Of a stretch of 55,505 nucleotides of DNA, positions 9,503-18,542 are shown piece by piece. The first letter of the stretch is position 1, and each line of letters opens with the position of its first letter. The stretch comes from an uncultured Bacteroidota bacterium (GTDB lineage: Bacteria > Bacteroidota > Rhodothermia > Rhodothermales > UBA10348). The notes beneath the pieces were generated by a model. The model was not told the DNA's origin. It saw nothing but the letters and a program-made list of their open reading frames with translations, and searched no databases. The stretch is from the NCBI GenBank assembly GCA_937876355.1, contig CALFHN010000144.1, forward strand, positions 1 to 55,505. The letters run 5' to 3'. A program made the translations under genes and the position numbers.

Positions 9503-12500
9503 CTATCGAGCTTGATGGCAGGCAATTTCACATCTTGGACCATTTCTTCAAATTGGTTCATTTTGAAACTGGTGATATCCGCAAGTTTGGTGAGCCAATC
9601 GTCAATTTGCTGGACTAGTTCTTTTCGTACAGCAATGGTTTGGTCTGTCGGGCGATAATTTCCACTTGACGCCTCACTACCGACCCCAGCCAGTTTGTCG
9701 TTAAGCCTGATCGGATAGTTCAGAGGATCTTGACCAGATTCATTTTTTGTCTGATAAAGTGCTTCTTCGACCTCCTTCATGCCATCAAGAATACTTTTGG
9801 CAAATCCTTTCAGCGTATCAGCCTGGGCGTAATCGTCGGGAACGCGATCTAACACATCATTCACCTGCTTACGAAGCGAACGGATCTGTTTGATGCCCTT
9901 ATGCATTTCGGACATCTTGTCTCGAACGTCAATCAAGAATGTAAACTGTTCCTTGAGATCGCTTAGACTAGATTCACTGCGGGGATCAGGGGCAATGTCA
10001 AAGGCCACTGTCGTGGAATCGTCGCCTACAATTAGACGCGCCGCATACCGGCCCGGCGCCGCGCGTGGGCCCCTGACCGATCCCGACCACATGATCAGGC
10101 CATCGAACGTTTCTGCATCCTCATAGCGCATGTTCCAGTCAAACTGGTTGAACCCTTTTTTGGCTACGACATCCTTGTCTTTGAAGGACTTAATTATCGT
10201 CCCATCTTCTTCCAGAATGCGCATGGTGACATCATCCTTGTGGTCTTCGGCAAACCAATAGCGAAGCCTGACTGCATTTTCCGCTCCAATTGTAGCCACA
10301 TATGGACTATTGAAGGTGTACTTCTTGTCTTTGTCCGCGGCCGTGATGTGGTGCAGAGGCTTAAGATCGTCAAGCACCCAAAATGCTCTGCCCTGGGTAG
10401 CCACAACGAGATCGTGATCAACCCACTTCAGGTCTGTAACGGGTACAATTGGTAGATTTTGTTGGAAACTCTGCCAATTCGCCCCATCGTCGAATGAGAT
10501 GTATATCCCTGATTCCGTTCCCGCATACAACAGTCCTTGACGTTCAGGATCGGCTTCAATGCTGCGCGTGAAATGGTCAGCAGGAATTCCTGTACTGATT
10601 TTTTTCCACGTTACGCCATAATCGCTGGTTTTGTAGAGATACGGAGCAAAATCGTCTGACTTATAGCGCGTTCCTGCCACATATAGGCCCCCCGGATTGA
10701 ATGGATCAACTACCATGTCATTGACCATCATCCATTCTGGAAAAATCTTAACTGGAGGCGTCACATTGTTCCAGTTCGCTCCACCATCACGGGTCACATG
10801 GATAAGCCCATCATCCGATCCCGTCCAAATCACGCCGGATTCTTCGCCTTCTGCTAGCGTAAAAATGGTGGCGTAATATTCGACCGCCGTGTTGTCCTTC
10901 GTAATCGGTCCGCCCGACGGGCCCAGCGTCGAAGGGTCATTCCTAGTTAAGTCAGGCGAAATCAAATCCCAGCTTTGTCCCCCATTGGTTGAGCGATGAA
11001 CGTGCTGACTGGTCGCAAGCACCGCATCCGGATTATGGCGAGAGGTTATGATCGGGAAATTCCACTGGAACCGATATTTGAAGTCCTCAGCACCGTGCCC
11101 CATTGGGTTGTCGGGCCACACATTGATTGATCTACGCTGCTCCGTCTGGTGGTTCGTAACGCTAAAAGAACCTCCGTAAGATCCACCATAAACGATATCT
11201 GGGTCGTTGGGATGAATGGCCAACCAGGCGCTTTCCCCGCCCGATGTTGATTCCCAATCGCGTTCGCTCCGACCGTTCGACGTGCTTAGGATTCGAACCG
11301 TTGAATTATCCTGCTGACCACCATAAATGCGGTACGGAAAATGATTGTCCGTCTCTACCCGGTAGAATTGAGCGGTAGGTTGATTGTCGTAAGCCGACCA
11401 GTTTTCTCCGCCATCAAAAGAGACTTGCCCACCGCCATCGTCGGCAACAATCAAACGATCGGCGTCTTCCGGAGCAATCCAAAAATCGTGATGATCGCCG
11501 TGCGGCGTGCGAACGCTTTCGTATTCGGCCCCACCGTCGTTTGAATGCCATAACGATACGTTAAGGACCCAAACATCATCCTGATCCTGGGTACCCGCAT
11601 AAATTCGAGTATAGTACCAAGCTCGTTGTCTAAGATTTCGGTCTTCGTTAATGAGCTTCCAAGACTCACCGCCGTTTTCCGAGCGGTAAACGCCCCCTTC
11701 TTCATGCTCGACGATGGCCCAAACGCGATCTGGGTTCACTGGAGAAACAGCAACTCCCATTATGCCCAGCATTCCGCCAGGAAGTCCGTTGTCCTGGTTT
11801 GTGAGTTCGGTCCAGGTATCTCCGCCATCCGTGGACTTGTACAAACCAGAGTTTTCACCGCCTGAGGACATCTCGTAGGGAGAGCGTGAGAACTCCCAAA
11901 GAGTCGCGAATAAAATTCTTGGATTAGTAGGATCCATGACCAAGTCAAAAGCCCCGGCTTTGTCTCCTTTTGATAAGATGTTTTCCCAAGTCGTACCACC
12001 ATCCTTCGAGCGAAAAACTCCACGTTGCTCATTTGGGCCAAACAAGTGCCCCATTACCGAAGCATAAACCAAGTCCGGATTGCGCGGATGGACCCGGATA
12101 CGAGATATGTGCCGAGAATCATCTAGGCCAATAGACGCCCACGTTTTTCCAGCGTCTTGAGATTTCCACATTCCGTAACCGTGGGAAACATTCCCTCGAA
12201 TGGTCTTTTCCCCCCCACCAACATAAATAACGTTGTTGTCCCAATCAGAAACGGTCACTGCGCCGATGGACCCACCGAAAAATCCGTCCGATATATTTTC
12301 CCATGATCCGCCTCCATTTTTAGTGCGCCAAACACCACCGCCCGTTGCTCCCATATAATAAAGCATTGGTTTGCCCGGTACTCCTGTGACGGCCGCCGAA
12401 CGACCCCCGCGAAATGGCCCAACTAATCGGTAATCCAAACCCGCGTAAAGGGACGGATCGATGAACTGGGCGGATGCCGGTTGGGTTTGCGGCAGGGCGA

Positions 12501-12534
12501 GAAAGAGAAGAGCGGCTACAAGTATGGAGCGCAT
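9499..12534 (-). CDS. Secreted sortilin/VPS10-like BNR-repeat propeller protein
   Basis: 1011 aa from ATG 12534, which gives a clean signal peptide (MRSILVAALLFLALP...ASAQ); the longer frame upstream would bury it. The body is a large propeller made of repeated Asp-box/BNR units, S/T-x-D-G-G-x-x-W (for example TKNGGGSWENIS, STDGGDTWTEL, SFDGGENWSAY), over about residues 25-750. A C-terminal region holds a beta-rich segment (GLIMWSGSVRGPRAAPGRYAARL) and a helical tail. Such proteins are often annotated as glycosyl hydrolase or sortilin, but sialidase catalytic residues are not evident, so substrate binding or peptide handling in the periplasm is the safer inference. A homologous gene lies at 24112-27357. 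Confidence 0.85.
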   Translation of the reverse strand: MRSILVAALLFLALPQTQPASAQFIDPSLYAGLDYRLVGPFRGGRSAAVTGVPGKPMLYYMGATGGGVWRTKNGGGSWENISDGFFGGSIGAVTVSDWDNNVIYVGGGEKTIRGNVSHGYGMWKSQDAGKTWASIGLDDSRHISRIRVHPRNPDLVYASVMGHLFGPNEQRGVFRSKDGGTTWENILSKGDKAGAFDLVMDPTNPRILFATLWEFSRSPYEMSSGGENSGLYKSTDGGDTWTELTNQDNGLPGGMLGIMGVAVSPVNPDRVWAIVEHEEGGVYRSENGGESWKLINEDRNLRQRAWYYTRIYAGTQDQDDVWVLNVSLWHSNDGGAEYESVRTPHGDHHDFWIAPEDADRLIVADDGGGQVSFDGGENWSAYDNQPTAQFYRVETDNHFPYRIYGGQQDNSTVRILSTSNGRSERDWESTSGGESAWLAIHPNDPDIVYGGSYGGSFSVTNHQTEQRRSINVWPDNPMGHGAEDFKYRFQWNFPIITSRHNPDAVLATSQHVHRSTNGGQSWDLISPDLTRNDPSTLGPSGGPITKDNTAVEYYATIFTLAEGEESGVIWTGSDDGLIHVTRDGGANWNNVTPPVKIFPEWMMVNDMVVDPFNPGGLYVAGTRYKSDDFAPYLYKTSDYGVTWKKISTGIPADHFTRSIEADPERQGLLYAGTESGIYISFDDGANWQSFQQNLPIVPVTDLKWVDHDLVVATQGRAFWVLDDLKPLHHITAADKDKKYTFNSPYVATIGAENAVRLRYWFAEDHKDDVTMRILEEDGTIIKSFKDKDVVAKKGFNQFDWNMRYEDAETFDGLIMWSGSVRGPRAAPGRYAARLIVGDDSTTVAFDIAPDPRSESSLSDLKEQFTFLIDVRDKMSEMHKGIKQIRSLRKQVNDVLDRVPDDYAQADTLKGFAKSILDGMKEVEEALYQTKNESGQDPLNYPIRLNDKLAGVGSEASSGNYRPTDQTIAVRKELVQQIDDWLTKLADITSFKMNQFEEMVQDVKLPAIKLDS

Positions 12535-12722
12535 AACAAAGATGGGTTTATACCATAAAAACGGAGGATTAGAATCTAAGGTCAAATGGCGGCTAACGCC
12601 AATTTATAGGAGCCAGACCAAATCATATTTGATTTGAAATACAGGCAAAATGTTAAAGTTGAGTTCGAGGGCTTAGATTGCGGTCTCAACCTTTTTTAAC
12701 TCCTTGATGCTGTAAAGCTGTG
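12535..12722. other. Divergent intergenic region
   Basis: About 190 bases between the starts of the BNR propeller gene (minus) and the GH95 fragment (plus). It must contain the propeller promoter. A T-rich tract near 12690-12700 precedes the plus gene; I see no clear operator or RNA structure. Confidence 0.4.
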
Positions 12723-13545
12723 ATGCGAATTCCCCTTCCCTTATTCCTGCTATTGGGACTTCTACTTGGTTGCGAGTCGCAAACTCAACCTGAACAACGC
12801 AGCGTATTGTGGTATGATGCGCCGGCAACGGATTGGTCTTCTGAAGCTCTTCCCGTTGGAAATGGTCGTCTGGGGGCGATGGTGTTTGGAGATCCTAGAT
12901 TGGAGCGCATTCAGCTCAATGAGGACTCTATGTGGCCTGGTGGACCTGGAGGAGTGGGTGGACCTGGAGGAGTGGTTGGATCTGGAGGAGTGGGCGGGCC
13001 TGATTGGGGCGATGCCCAAGGTTCGCGTCAAGACTTGGATGAAATAAGGCAAATGTTGGTCGATGGAAAGGTTCATGAAGCGGACGCCGCTTGGGTTGAC
13101 CGATTTTCACATTTGAGTATCGTGCGTTCCCATCAAACCATGGGCGATTTATTTCTGGATTTTGGTCGGGATAGTTCAGAGGTCATTAGCGGCTATAGAC
13201 GTCAGTTGGACCTAGATTCGGCGCTGGTTACCGTTCAGTATTCCACTCTTGCGGGCGAAGTTACGGAACGAGTCTTTGCCAGCCATCCAGCTAATGCCAT
13301 GTTTGTTGAACTGTCGACGACTGCTGAAGAAGGGCTTTCATTTGATATCAGACTTAGTCGCCCGCTCGATAAGGGTCAAGAAACGGTCAATGTGTATGCC
13401 ATTTCAGATTCCGACTTGGTCATGGAAGGCACGGTCACTCAATGGGGTGGCCGGCATTTTTCACAACCTAACCCAATTGCAAACGGCGTTACGTTTCAGA
13501 CCCGATTACGAGTTATTCCAACGGGCGGTCGCTTTTGGATGGATC
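12723..13545 (+). pseudogene. 5' fragment of a GH95-type alpha-L-fucosidase lipoprotein gene
   Basis: Starts at ATG 12723 with a lipoprotein signal (LLLGLLLGC). Residues about 30-270 match the N-terminal beta-sandwich of GH95 enzymes: LWYDAPATDWSSEALPVGNGRLGAMVFG, LNEDSMWPGG, a YRRQLDLDSA block and FQTRLRVIPTGG. Full GH95 proteins are about 750-800 aa, and the (alpha/alpha)6 catalytic domain is missing entirely here. Similarity stops at about 13540, where sequence from a histidine kinase/receiver gene begins in the opposite direction; the open frame runs on to 13697 as nonsense read from that antisense gene. The family releases terminal fucose or related sugars from glycans, but this copy cannot be catalytic. 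The break position is uncertain by about 15 bases. Confidence 0.85.
12939..12992 (+). repeat. In-frame 18-base minisatellite in the GH95 fragment
   Basis: Three 18-base units encode G-G-P-G-G-V with small variations and are followed by a partial unit. They insert glycine-rich sequence right after the conserved WPGG motif of GH95, where the family normally has only a short loop. Confidence 0.85.
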
Positions 13546-14237
13546 TCCACGCGATTTCGCCGTTCGCGGCTTCCTCAATAACAAATAAATCAGCCTATAC
13601 CTCGGCAATATGGACCCGCAATTCCCGATTGTCTTCGACCAAAAGGAGCTTTTTCTTTACGTTAATTCGGTCAGGTTCGAATTCGTTCAGATCATGATAT
13701 TGCGTCGAATCCGACTTAGATGGCGAGCCTTCTAAAAGTTGAGGAACGGGGATTTTAACAGTGAATACGGAGCCCTCGTTCTTTCCTGACTCAACGGAGA
13801 TGGTGCCGCCATGAAGTTCGACGAAATCTTTTGTGAGTGACAATCCAATGCCCATTCCCTCGTGCGATCTCGAAAGTTTGCTATCGACTTGGTAAAACCG
13901 CTCAAATACCATGGATTGATTTTCTTTTGGAATGCCTTGGCCGGTATCGGCAACTGAAAGAACCACATTGCCTCCTGAGTATTCCAAAGCAACCCAAACT
14001 GAACCATCTTTTGGAGTGAATTTTAGCGCGTTTCCTATCAAGTTGGAAACGATCTGATCCATTTTAATGAGATCAAATTCGAATACCAACGACCCCAATT
14101 CGTGCTCAAATGTTAAATCAATAAACTTCTTCCGAGCGGCGATAGCGAAATGGGACACAATTCTATCGGCGAATGCACATAAATCGCCGGGCTGGGATTT
14201 TAATTGTAATGTTTTGCCGTCGGCTCTGGCTATGCCA
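13540..14237 (-). pseudogene. Remnant of a hybrid two-component sensor (histidine kinase end plus receiver start)
   Basis: Read on the minus strand, homology begins near 14237 (DGKTLQLKSQPGDLCAF, the segment after the phospho-His helix) and runs through the ATPase domain: N-box IVSNLIGNALKFTP, G1 box VADTGQGIP, F-box VFERFYQVD, G2 box GMGIGLSLTKDFVELHGG. A linker leads to a receiver domain start, KKLLLVEDNRELRVHIAEV. A TAG at 13595-13597 then interrupts it, but receiver-like sequence continues in the same frame (ADLFVIEEAANGEIAW) until the GH95 junction. The sensor part, the phospho-His, most of the receiver and any AraC-type output domain are missing. Hybrid sensors of this type commonly control polysaccharide-use genes in Bacteroidota, which fits the neighbouring GH95 piece. 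Surely non-functional. Confidence 0.85.
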
Positions 14238-14246
14238 GCGCCCCCG
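14221..14246. repeat. Imperfect GC-rich palindrome at the end of the kinase remnant
   Basis: GGCTCTGGC and GCCAGCGCC flank a TAT centre (one mismatch). Its core is close to the perfect palindrome at 16356-16388 (both contain CGCTGGCAT followed by GCCAG). It lies where kinase homology stops. Confidence 0.6.
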
Positions 14247-14488
14247 CTTTTTTATGCCCCTACCGTTCTAAAGAAGGACTACTATCATGCGCTACGCATC
14301 AATGGGTTAACTCAAATACTCACGGGGGTCGACGCAGAACTCTTTGTAAAAAATATTGGAGTAAAACGAAATGATAGAAAAACAAACGGACCGAGCAACC
14401 CGTGAAACGATCAGTACTATTTTTCCGAAGAGGCAGCGGTAATATTCGCGTCAAAGTGGATAAAAATCAGCGATTATTGTTGATAAAA
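14247..14488. other. Unassigned intergenic debris
   Basis: About 240 bases between the kinase remnant and the stop of the Rieske/glutamate-synthase-like gene. All frames are broken or very short. A 23-codon frame from ATG 14371 has a GGAG nearby but no recognisable product. Probably eroded sequence from the same rearrangement. Confidence 0.4.
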
Positions 14489-16102
14489 CTACCGGCCATG
14501 CACACCGCCGTATTCGATACCAGATAGATCGGCCATTTCGCGCTTGAAGGTGGTCAAATCCTCGATACAGAACTGATTCATATGATCATGACCACAGGCC
14601 CTGGCCAAAATGCTCATTAAATCCACGCTGGCTCGAAAGAACCTCTCTAAACGTAATGCTGCTTCTTCTACGAGTAGCCGAGCTCGCAAATCTTTCCTCT
14701 GTGTCGCGATTCCTACCGGGCATGCATTAGTATTGCAGGCTCTCATGCCCAAGCAGCCAATGGCTTGCAGAGCCGAATTGGAAACAGCAATGCCATCTGC
14801 ACCCAGTGCAAGGGCCTTGGCGAAGTCTTCAGGAGTACGCAGTCCGCCTGTGATAATTAGCGTAATATGATTCGCACCTGAACGAGTCAAGTGTTGGCGG
14901 GCTCGGGCCAATGCCGGAATCGTAGGTACGGAAATATTGTCCCTAAACAACAACGGAGCGGCGCCCGTGCCACCACCACGCCCATCAAGGATTATATAAT
15001 CCACACCCACTTCCAGCGCTGCATCGATATCCTTTTCAATCTTCTGAGCTGAGAGTTTATATCCTATCGGAATACCGCCGGTCTTCTGCCGGACTTCGTC
15101 AGCAAACTCTTTGATCTGGTGCAACGAATTCCAATCGGGAAAAGTCGACGGCGAGATGGCGTCCTCACCCGGGTTCAACCCCCGTACCAAGGCTATTTTT
15201 TCCGTTACTTTATTTCCTGGAAGGTGTCCACCTGTTCCAGTTTTCGCGCCCTGCCCGCCTTTGAAATGAAACGCTTGGCTCTTCTGAACTTTGTCCCAAG
15301 AAAAACCAAATCGAGCCGACGCAAGCTCATAAAAATAACGTGAGTTTGCTTCCTGTTCTTCCGGAAGCATACCTCCTTCCCCAGAACAGATTCCGGTTCC
15401 AGCCTTGTTCGCGCCTGTTGCCAAAGCGATCTTCGCTTCTTCAGAAAGTGAACCAAAACTCATGTCCGATACGAACAAAGGCATCTCTAATCGAAGCGGT
15501 TTTTTAGCGCTGGGTCCTATTATTAGCTCAGTACCCACTTTTGCACCATCAAGCAAAGGCATTGTGGCCAACTGCGCGACATTAAACTGAATATCATCCC
15601 ACTTGGGCAGCATGTTCCTCGAAACGCCCATTGCGCCCATGGGGCCGTGGTGTCCCACTTTTTTCAAGCCATCACTAGCTAGTGACTGGATGAACTTAAC
15701 GTGGGGCTCATCGGGCGTTCCCGAAAAGTCTTGATACAGGCCTTGATAGGTATCACGCTTATAAGGTTGCGGGTTTTTTTTCTCCCACGTCGCTATTTCG
15801 TCCTCATCTACCCACACAGCGCCCTGCTCCAGCCAACTTGAGAACTTGTGCAATATTTCAGAATTGTTGTACTCACTGATTCCTGTAGCCACTTTGTAGT
15901 CCCAGCCATGCACGCCACAAATCAAGTCGTCACCCTTGACGAAACCATCGGACATTAGTGCACCACGGTGCAGACAACGCCCGTACAAAACGGACACCTG
16001 ATCATCAAATAGCACTACTACCAGATCCACATTGGCAACCAGGGCATAAGCCGGTTTGCGATCTCCTAATTTGTCCAATGAGACAATGCTTATTTTTTTC
16101 AT
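14489..16102 (-). CDS. Rieske-domain FMN-binding glutamate synthase-like protein
   Basis: 537 aa. The N-terminal 100 residues form a Rieske [2Fe-2S] domain: C43-L-H45 and C62-x-x-H65 are the four cluster ligands. From about residue 125 the protein matches the FMN-binding central (synthase) domain of glutamate synthase: a KPLRLEMPLFVSDMSFGSLS block, GTGICSGEGGMLPEE, a phosphate-binding ILDGRGGGTGAAP, IITGGLRTPEDFAKALALGADG, and the Fe-S cysteine segment CNTNACPVG. The amidotransferase domain of true GltB is absent, so ammonia-releasing glutamine hydrolysis is not expected. Known proteins with this layout are annotated as GltS-like FMN proteins; the natural substrate is unknown. Inferred: a cytoplasmic flavoprotein receiving electrons through the Rieske centre. 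Complete, unlike its neighbours. Confidence 0.85.
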   Translation of the reverse strand: MKKISIVSLDKLGDRKPAYALVANVDLVVVLFDDQVSVLYGRCLHRGALMSDGFVKGDDLICGVHGWDYKVATGISEYNNSEILHKFSSWLEQGAVWVDEDEIATWEKKNPQPYKRDTYQGLYQDFSGTPDEPHVKFIQSLASDGLKKVGHHGPMGAMGVSRNMLPKWDDIQFNVAQLATMPLLDGAKVGTELIIGPSAKKPLRLEMPLFVSDMSFGSLSEEAKIALATGANKAGTGICSGEGGMLPEEQEANSRYFYELASARFGFSWDKVQKSQAFHFKGGQGAKTGTGGHLPGNKVTEKIALVRGLNPGEDAISPSTFPDWNSLHQIKEFADEVRQKTGGIPIGYKLSAQKIEKDIDAALEVGVDYIILDGRGGGTGAAPLLFRDNISVPTIPALARARQHLTRSGANHITLIITGGLRTPEDFAKALALGADGIAVSNSALQAIGCLGMRACNTNACPVGIATQRKDLRARLLVEEAALRLERFFRASVDLMSILARACGHDHMNQFCIEDLTTFKREMADLSGIEYGGVHGR

Positions 16103-16448
16103 CGATTCTCAGATCTCCCTATTTTTTGCTCTTTTTCCATATCTGCAACTACCTATACTTTCGACTACAAATGTCAAGTAATACAAGTCTGTTCCATTTT
16201 GGGCAATATAGGACAGCTTGTTTTAGAAGGTAGTTTTTCGAGTTAACTCTTTGGAGAGCAAAGGTTTACTAAGATTTTTTCTTGATCTAAAAACGAAAAA
16301 TTGCCATGCTGAGTCCCAACTACATAAACCGGTCTTAAAATTGTGGGTTCATTGGGTAGGGAGCGCTGGCATTGCCAGCGCTCCCTACTTACTTTCTGAT
16401 ACCTCCCATTGTAGCGAATCGCCAAAACTAATGAATACTCATAGCTAG
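16103..16448. other. Intergenic region upstream of a truncated membrane protein gene
   Basis: About 350 bases with no convincing gene. It contains the promoter side of the minus-strand gene (T-rich, 16110-16200) and the perfect palindrome at 16356-16388. The plus frame through 16251-16448 is open but has no coding character I recognise. Confidence 0.45.
16356..16388. repeat. Perfect GC-rich palindrome
   Basis: Arms of 16 bases (GTAGGGAGCGCTGGCA and its exact complement) around one base. No T-run follows on either strand, so a terminator is not obvious. The GTAGGG edge recurs in the hairpin at 24043-24083 and the CGCTGGCAT core in the imperfect palindrome at 14221-14246. Confidence 0.8.
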
Positions 16449-16946
16449 CACATCCCAGTCAAAGAAGGCAAACTGATCAGTTACTTATCGTTTGCAGCTA
16501 CTTTTTTTCTTTGGATTGTGAGCAGATATAAGCGAAATCAGAACGATGCGATGGCTAAGCGTTGGACCATCTTATTTCTTGGATTCGCATTCCTGTCCAT
16601 AGACGAAATTGCAGGCATTCACGAATCGATCAATTCGGTCATTGACGACTCCTGGGCCATTGGTGGGGCTGTTATCGTGCTACTCCTCGCCGTCTACTTT
16701 CTCCCTTTTTTAAAGGCACTGCCTCGTGCAACGTTGATTGGCTTTGTTATCGCTGGATCGATATTCGTTCGAGGAGCCGTAGGTATGGAAATTATCGGAG
16801 AACCCATGGAAAGTGATTCCCTTCTGTACAACATGACCACCATGGTCGAAGAAGGAATGGAAATGTTTGGGATCATTCTGTTTTTAAAAGCGCTCCTTCG
16901 CTATATGGACACTACATCGCTGACAATGGGTTTAGAGAAGACCTAA
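16449..16946 (+). pseudogene. 5'-truncated multi-helix membrane protein gene
   Basis: The open frame after the TAG at 16446-16448 reads through VKEGKLISYLSFAATFFLWIV (split here as VKEGKLIS and YLSFAATFFLWIV), RYKR, then FAFLSIDEIAGIHESI, three further hydrophobic segments and a polar C-terminus. EGx-x-x-YS followed by a helix and then LS-I/L-DE-x-x-x-IHE is a pattern I know from a family of bacterial integral membrane proteins of about 200-250 aa. Here the first helix or two are missing and no ATG/GTG/TTG precedes the homologous start; GTG 16518 or ATG 16551 would give shorter products (142 or 131 aa). Most likely a remnant, possibly still expressed from GTG 16518. Function of the family unknown. 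Confidence 0.6.
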
Positions 16947-16986
16947 GGTGTTGGTAAAACGTTCTTTTTTAATCTAGGCATCACTC

Positions 16987-18108
16987 ATGAAACGCTTTCC
17001 CATTGTTATCCTTCTACTGGCTTCAAGCCTGTTTATAACGGGTAAGTCGGCGGCTCAAAATGTTGCCGGTGTAGTTATCACGGTTGAAGGCGTCCCAGTT
17101 TCAGATGCGCTTGTGTTTGTTGCAAATACATCTATTTCGACGTCCACAAACGATGAAGGGGCCTTTGCCTTAACCGTACCTGATTTAGGCAGCTTTAATG
17201 TTGTTGCCGTGACATCAAACGAGTCGTTGGGCGTTGTTACGGTATTTCCAGATTCCGAGCCAAACCTTTCCATCACACTGTCTCCTAAGCCAGAAATGGC
17301 AGCGGCGTCCACTTCGGCCTTAACCCGAGAAGAATTATTGGACTTCTTCGAATCCACCACTTTTTCCCGAACGAAAAATGCCGAAGATATTGAAATTGGC
17401 AACACTGACAACCTGATTCTCAACCACGACGCCTCAACAAATATCATCAGTGTGTCATCTTCAACTCCATTTACCTTTCGCAACAATGCTCTTGGTTATG
17501 AAATCACTATTTACGACTTCCAGATGGGAGGCAATCAGGTGGCTTTTGGATGGTCCGGTTACGCATTTTTCTCAAAACTCGAAGCTCCCAAGGCGAAGAA
17601 TCAGAAAACATGGGATAAAAACCGTGAAAAAACATACAAAGGCTCTCAACGGCACTTTTTGAATGCAATCGCCGATGAAAGACTCAAAAAGGAAGAGTTT
17701 GCTGCCTTTTTCGTCCAAGGTCCGGGCTCCCAAGATGACCATTCGCCTGTACTAGAAGCTGGTCTTAGAAGTGTGTACGGCGCCCCACAGCCCATTATGT
17801 TCAATGGAAAGACCGATAGCTCAAAAAGGCTAGATTTTACGGGATGGCTTCGCATTCAGTTTTACGGATCAGGATCTGATAACCGATGGGAACGCTACAT
17901 CGAACGGTTTTGGCCTATTTCCGAACTTTCTGAAATGATGAAAACACAATCGAATATCAGTTTTATCCAGCTACCGGAATATCAGGCCGTTTTTAATGCC
18001 GGGGGCATTGTTTGGCCTACGCAGGCCCCATCGATTCAAACTATGGGGTACTGGTCATTCTCCCGACTTGCGGACACGTTGCCAATCGATTGGGCATCCG
18101 AAAAATAG
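16987..18108 (+). CDS. Exported protein with carboxypeptidase-regulatory-like beta domain
   Basis: 373 aa. A signal peptide (MKRFPIVILLLASSLF...AAQ) is followed by a CarboxypepD_reg-like beta-sandwich (about 25-100): VAGVVITVEGVPVSDALVFVANT, NDEGAFALTVP. The second part contains DWNREK-like and YKGSQRHFLNAI segments (at about 205-225) seen in Bacteroidota exported proteins of unknown function, and a WLRIQFYGSGS-like patch near 290. No TonB plug or barrel follows, so this is not a SusC-type receptor. Probably periplasmic or surface-located. The stop lies only six bases from the stop of the convergent FKBP gene. Confidence 0.65.
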   Translation: MKRFPIVILLLASSLFITGKSAAQNVAGVVITVEGVPVSDALVFVANTSISTSTNDEGAFALTVPDLGSFNVVAVTSNESLGVVTVFPDSEPNLSITLSPKPEMAAASTSALTREELLDFFESTTFSRTKNAEDIEIGNTDNLILNHDASTNIISVSSSTPFTFRNNALGYEITIYDFQMGGNQVAFGWSGYAFFSKLEAPKAKNQKTWDKNREKTYKGSQRHFLNAIADERLKKEEFAAFFVQGPGSQDDHSPVLEAGLRSVYGAPQPIMFNGKTDSSKRLDFTGWLRIQFYGSGSDNRWERYIERFWPISELSEMMKTQSNISFIQLPEYQAVFNAGGIVWPTQAPSIQTMGYWSFSRLADTLPIDWASEK

Positions 18109-18113
18109 TCTCT

Positions 18114-18464
18114 TTATCCGACGCTAATTAATTCGACATCGAATACTAGCGTAGCATTTGGAGGAATTGCCGCTCCAGCACCACGGGCACCATATCCCAT
18201 TTCTGACGGGATAGTTAAGCGTCGAAGACCACCAATTTTCATGCCTGCAAATCCTTCGTCCCAGCCACGAATCACGCGGCCGCCGCCAAGCGGAAACTCG
18301 AACGTTTCACCGCGATCAACGGAACTGTCAAATTTCTTGCCTTTGTTATCTGTTGCATCAGGGTTGTATAACCAGCCCGTATAATGAACTTCAATCATCT
18401 TTCCGGGAACGGCTTCTGTGCCTTCGCCAACAACAAGATCATCGATAATCAGTCCGTTACTCAT
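18114..18464 (-). CDS. FKBP-type peptidyl-prolyl cis-trans isomerase
   Basis: 116 aa from ATG 18464; the longer frame upstream has no supporting homology. A single FKBP domain with the expected hallmarks: IEVHYTGWL, FDSSVDRGETFEFPLGGGRVIRGWDEG, GGLRRLTIPSEMGYGARGAG, IPPNATLVFDVELI. No signal peptide, so cytoplasmic. Catalyses isomerisation of Xaa-Pro bonds. It lies just downstream of a lipoprotein with two further FKBP domains in the same direction, which looks like local duplication with different targeting. Confidence 0.93.
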   Translation of the reverse strand: MSNGLIIDDLVVGEGTEAVPGKMIEVHYTGWLYNPDATDNKGKKFDSSVDRGETFEFPLGGGRVIRGWDEGFAGMKIGGLRRLTIPSEMGYGARGAGAAIPPNATLVFDVELISVG

Positions 18465-18542
18465 TAGGTCTTCCTTTTTAGGGGTGAAAACAAAAAGTGA
18501 CTGGCCAACCAAAGCCAACCAAAGCCTACCACAAAGATAGAA

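Noticed and set aside
14371-14442. 23-codon frame with a nearby GGAG
   Set aside because: Too short, no similarity known to me, lies in debris.
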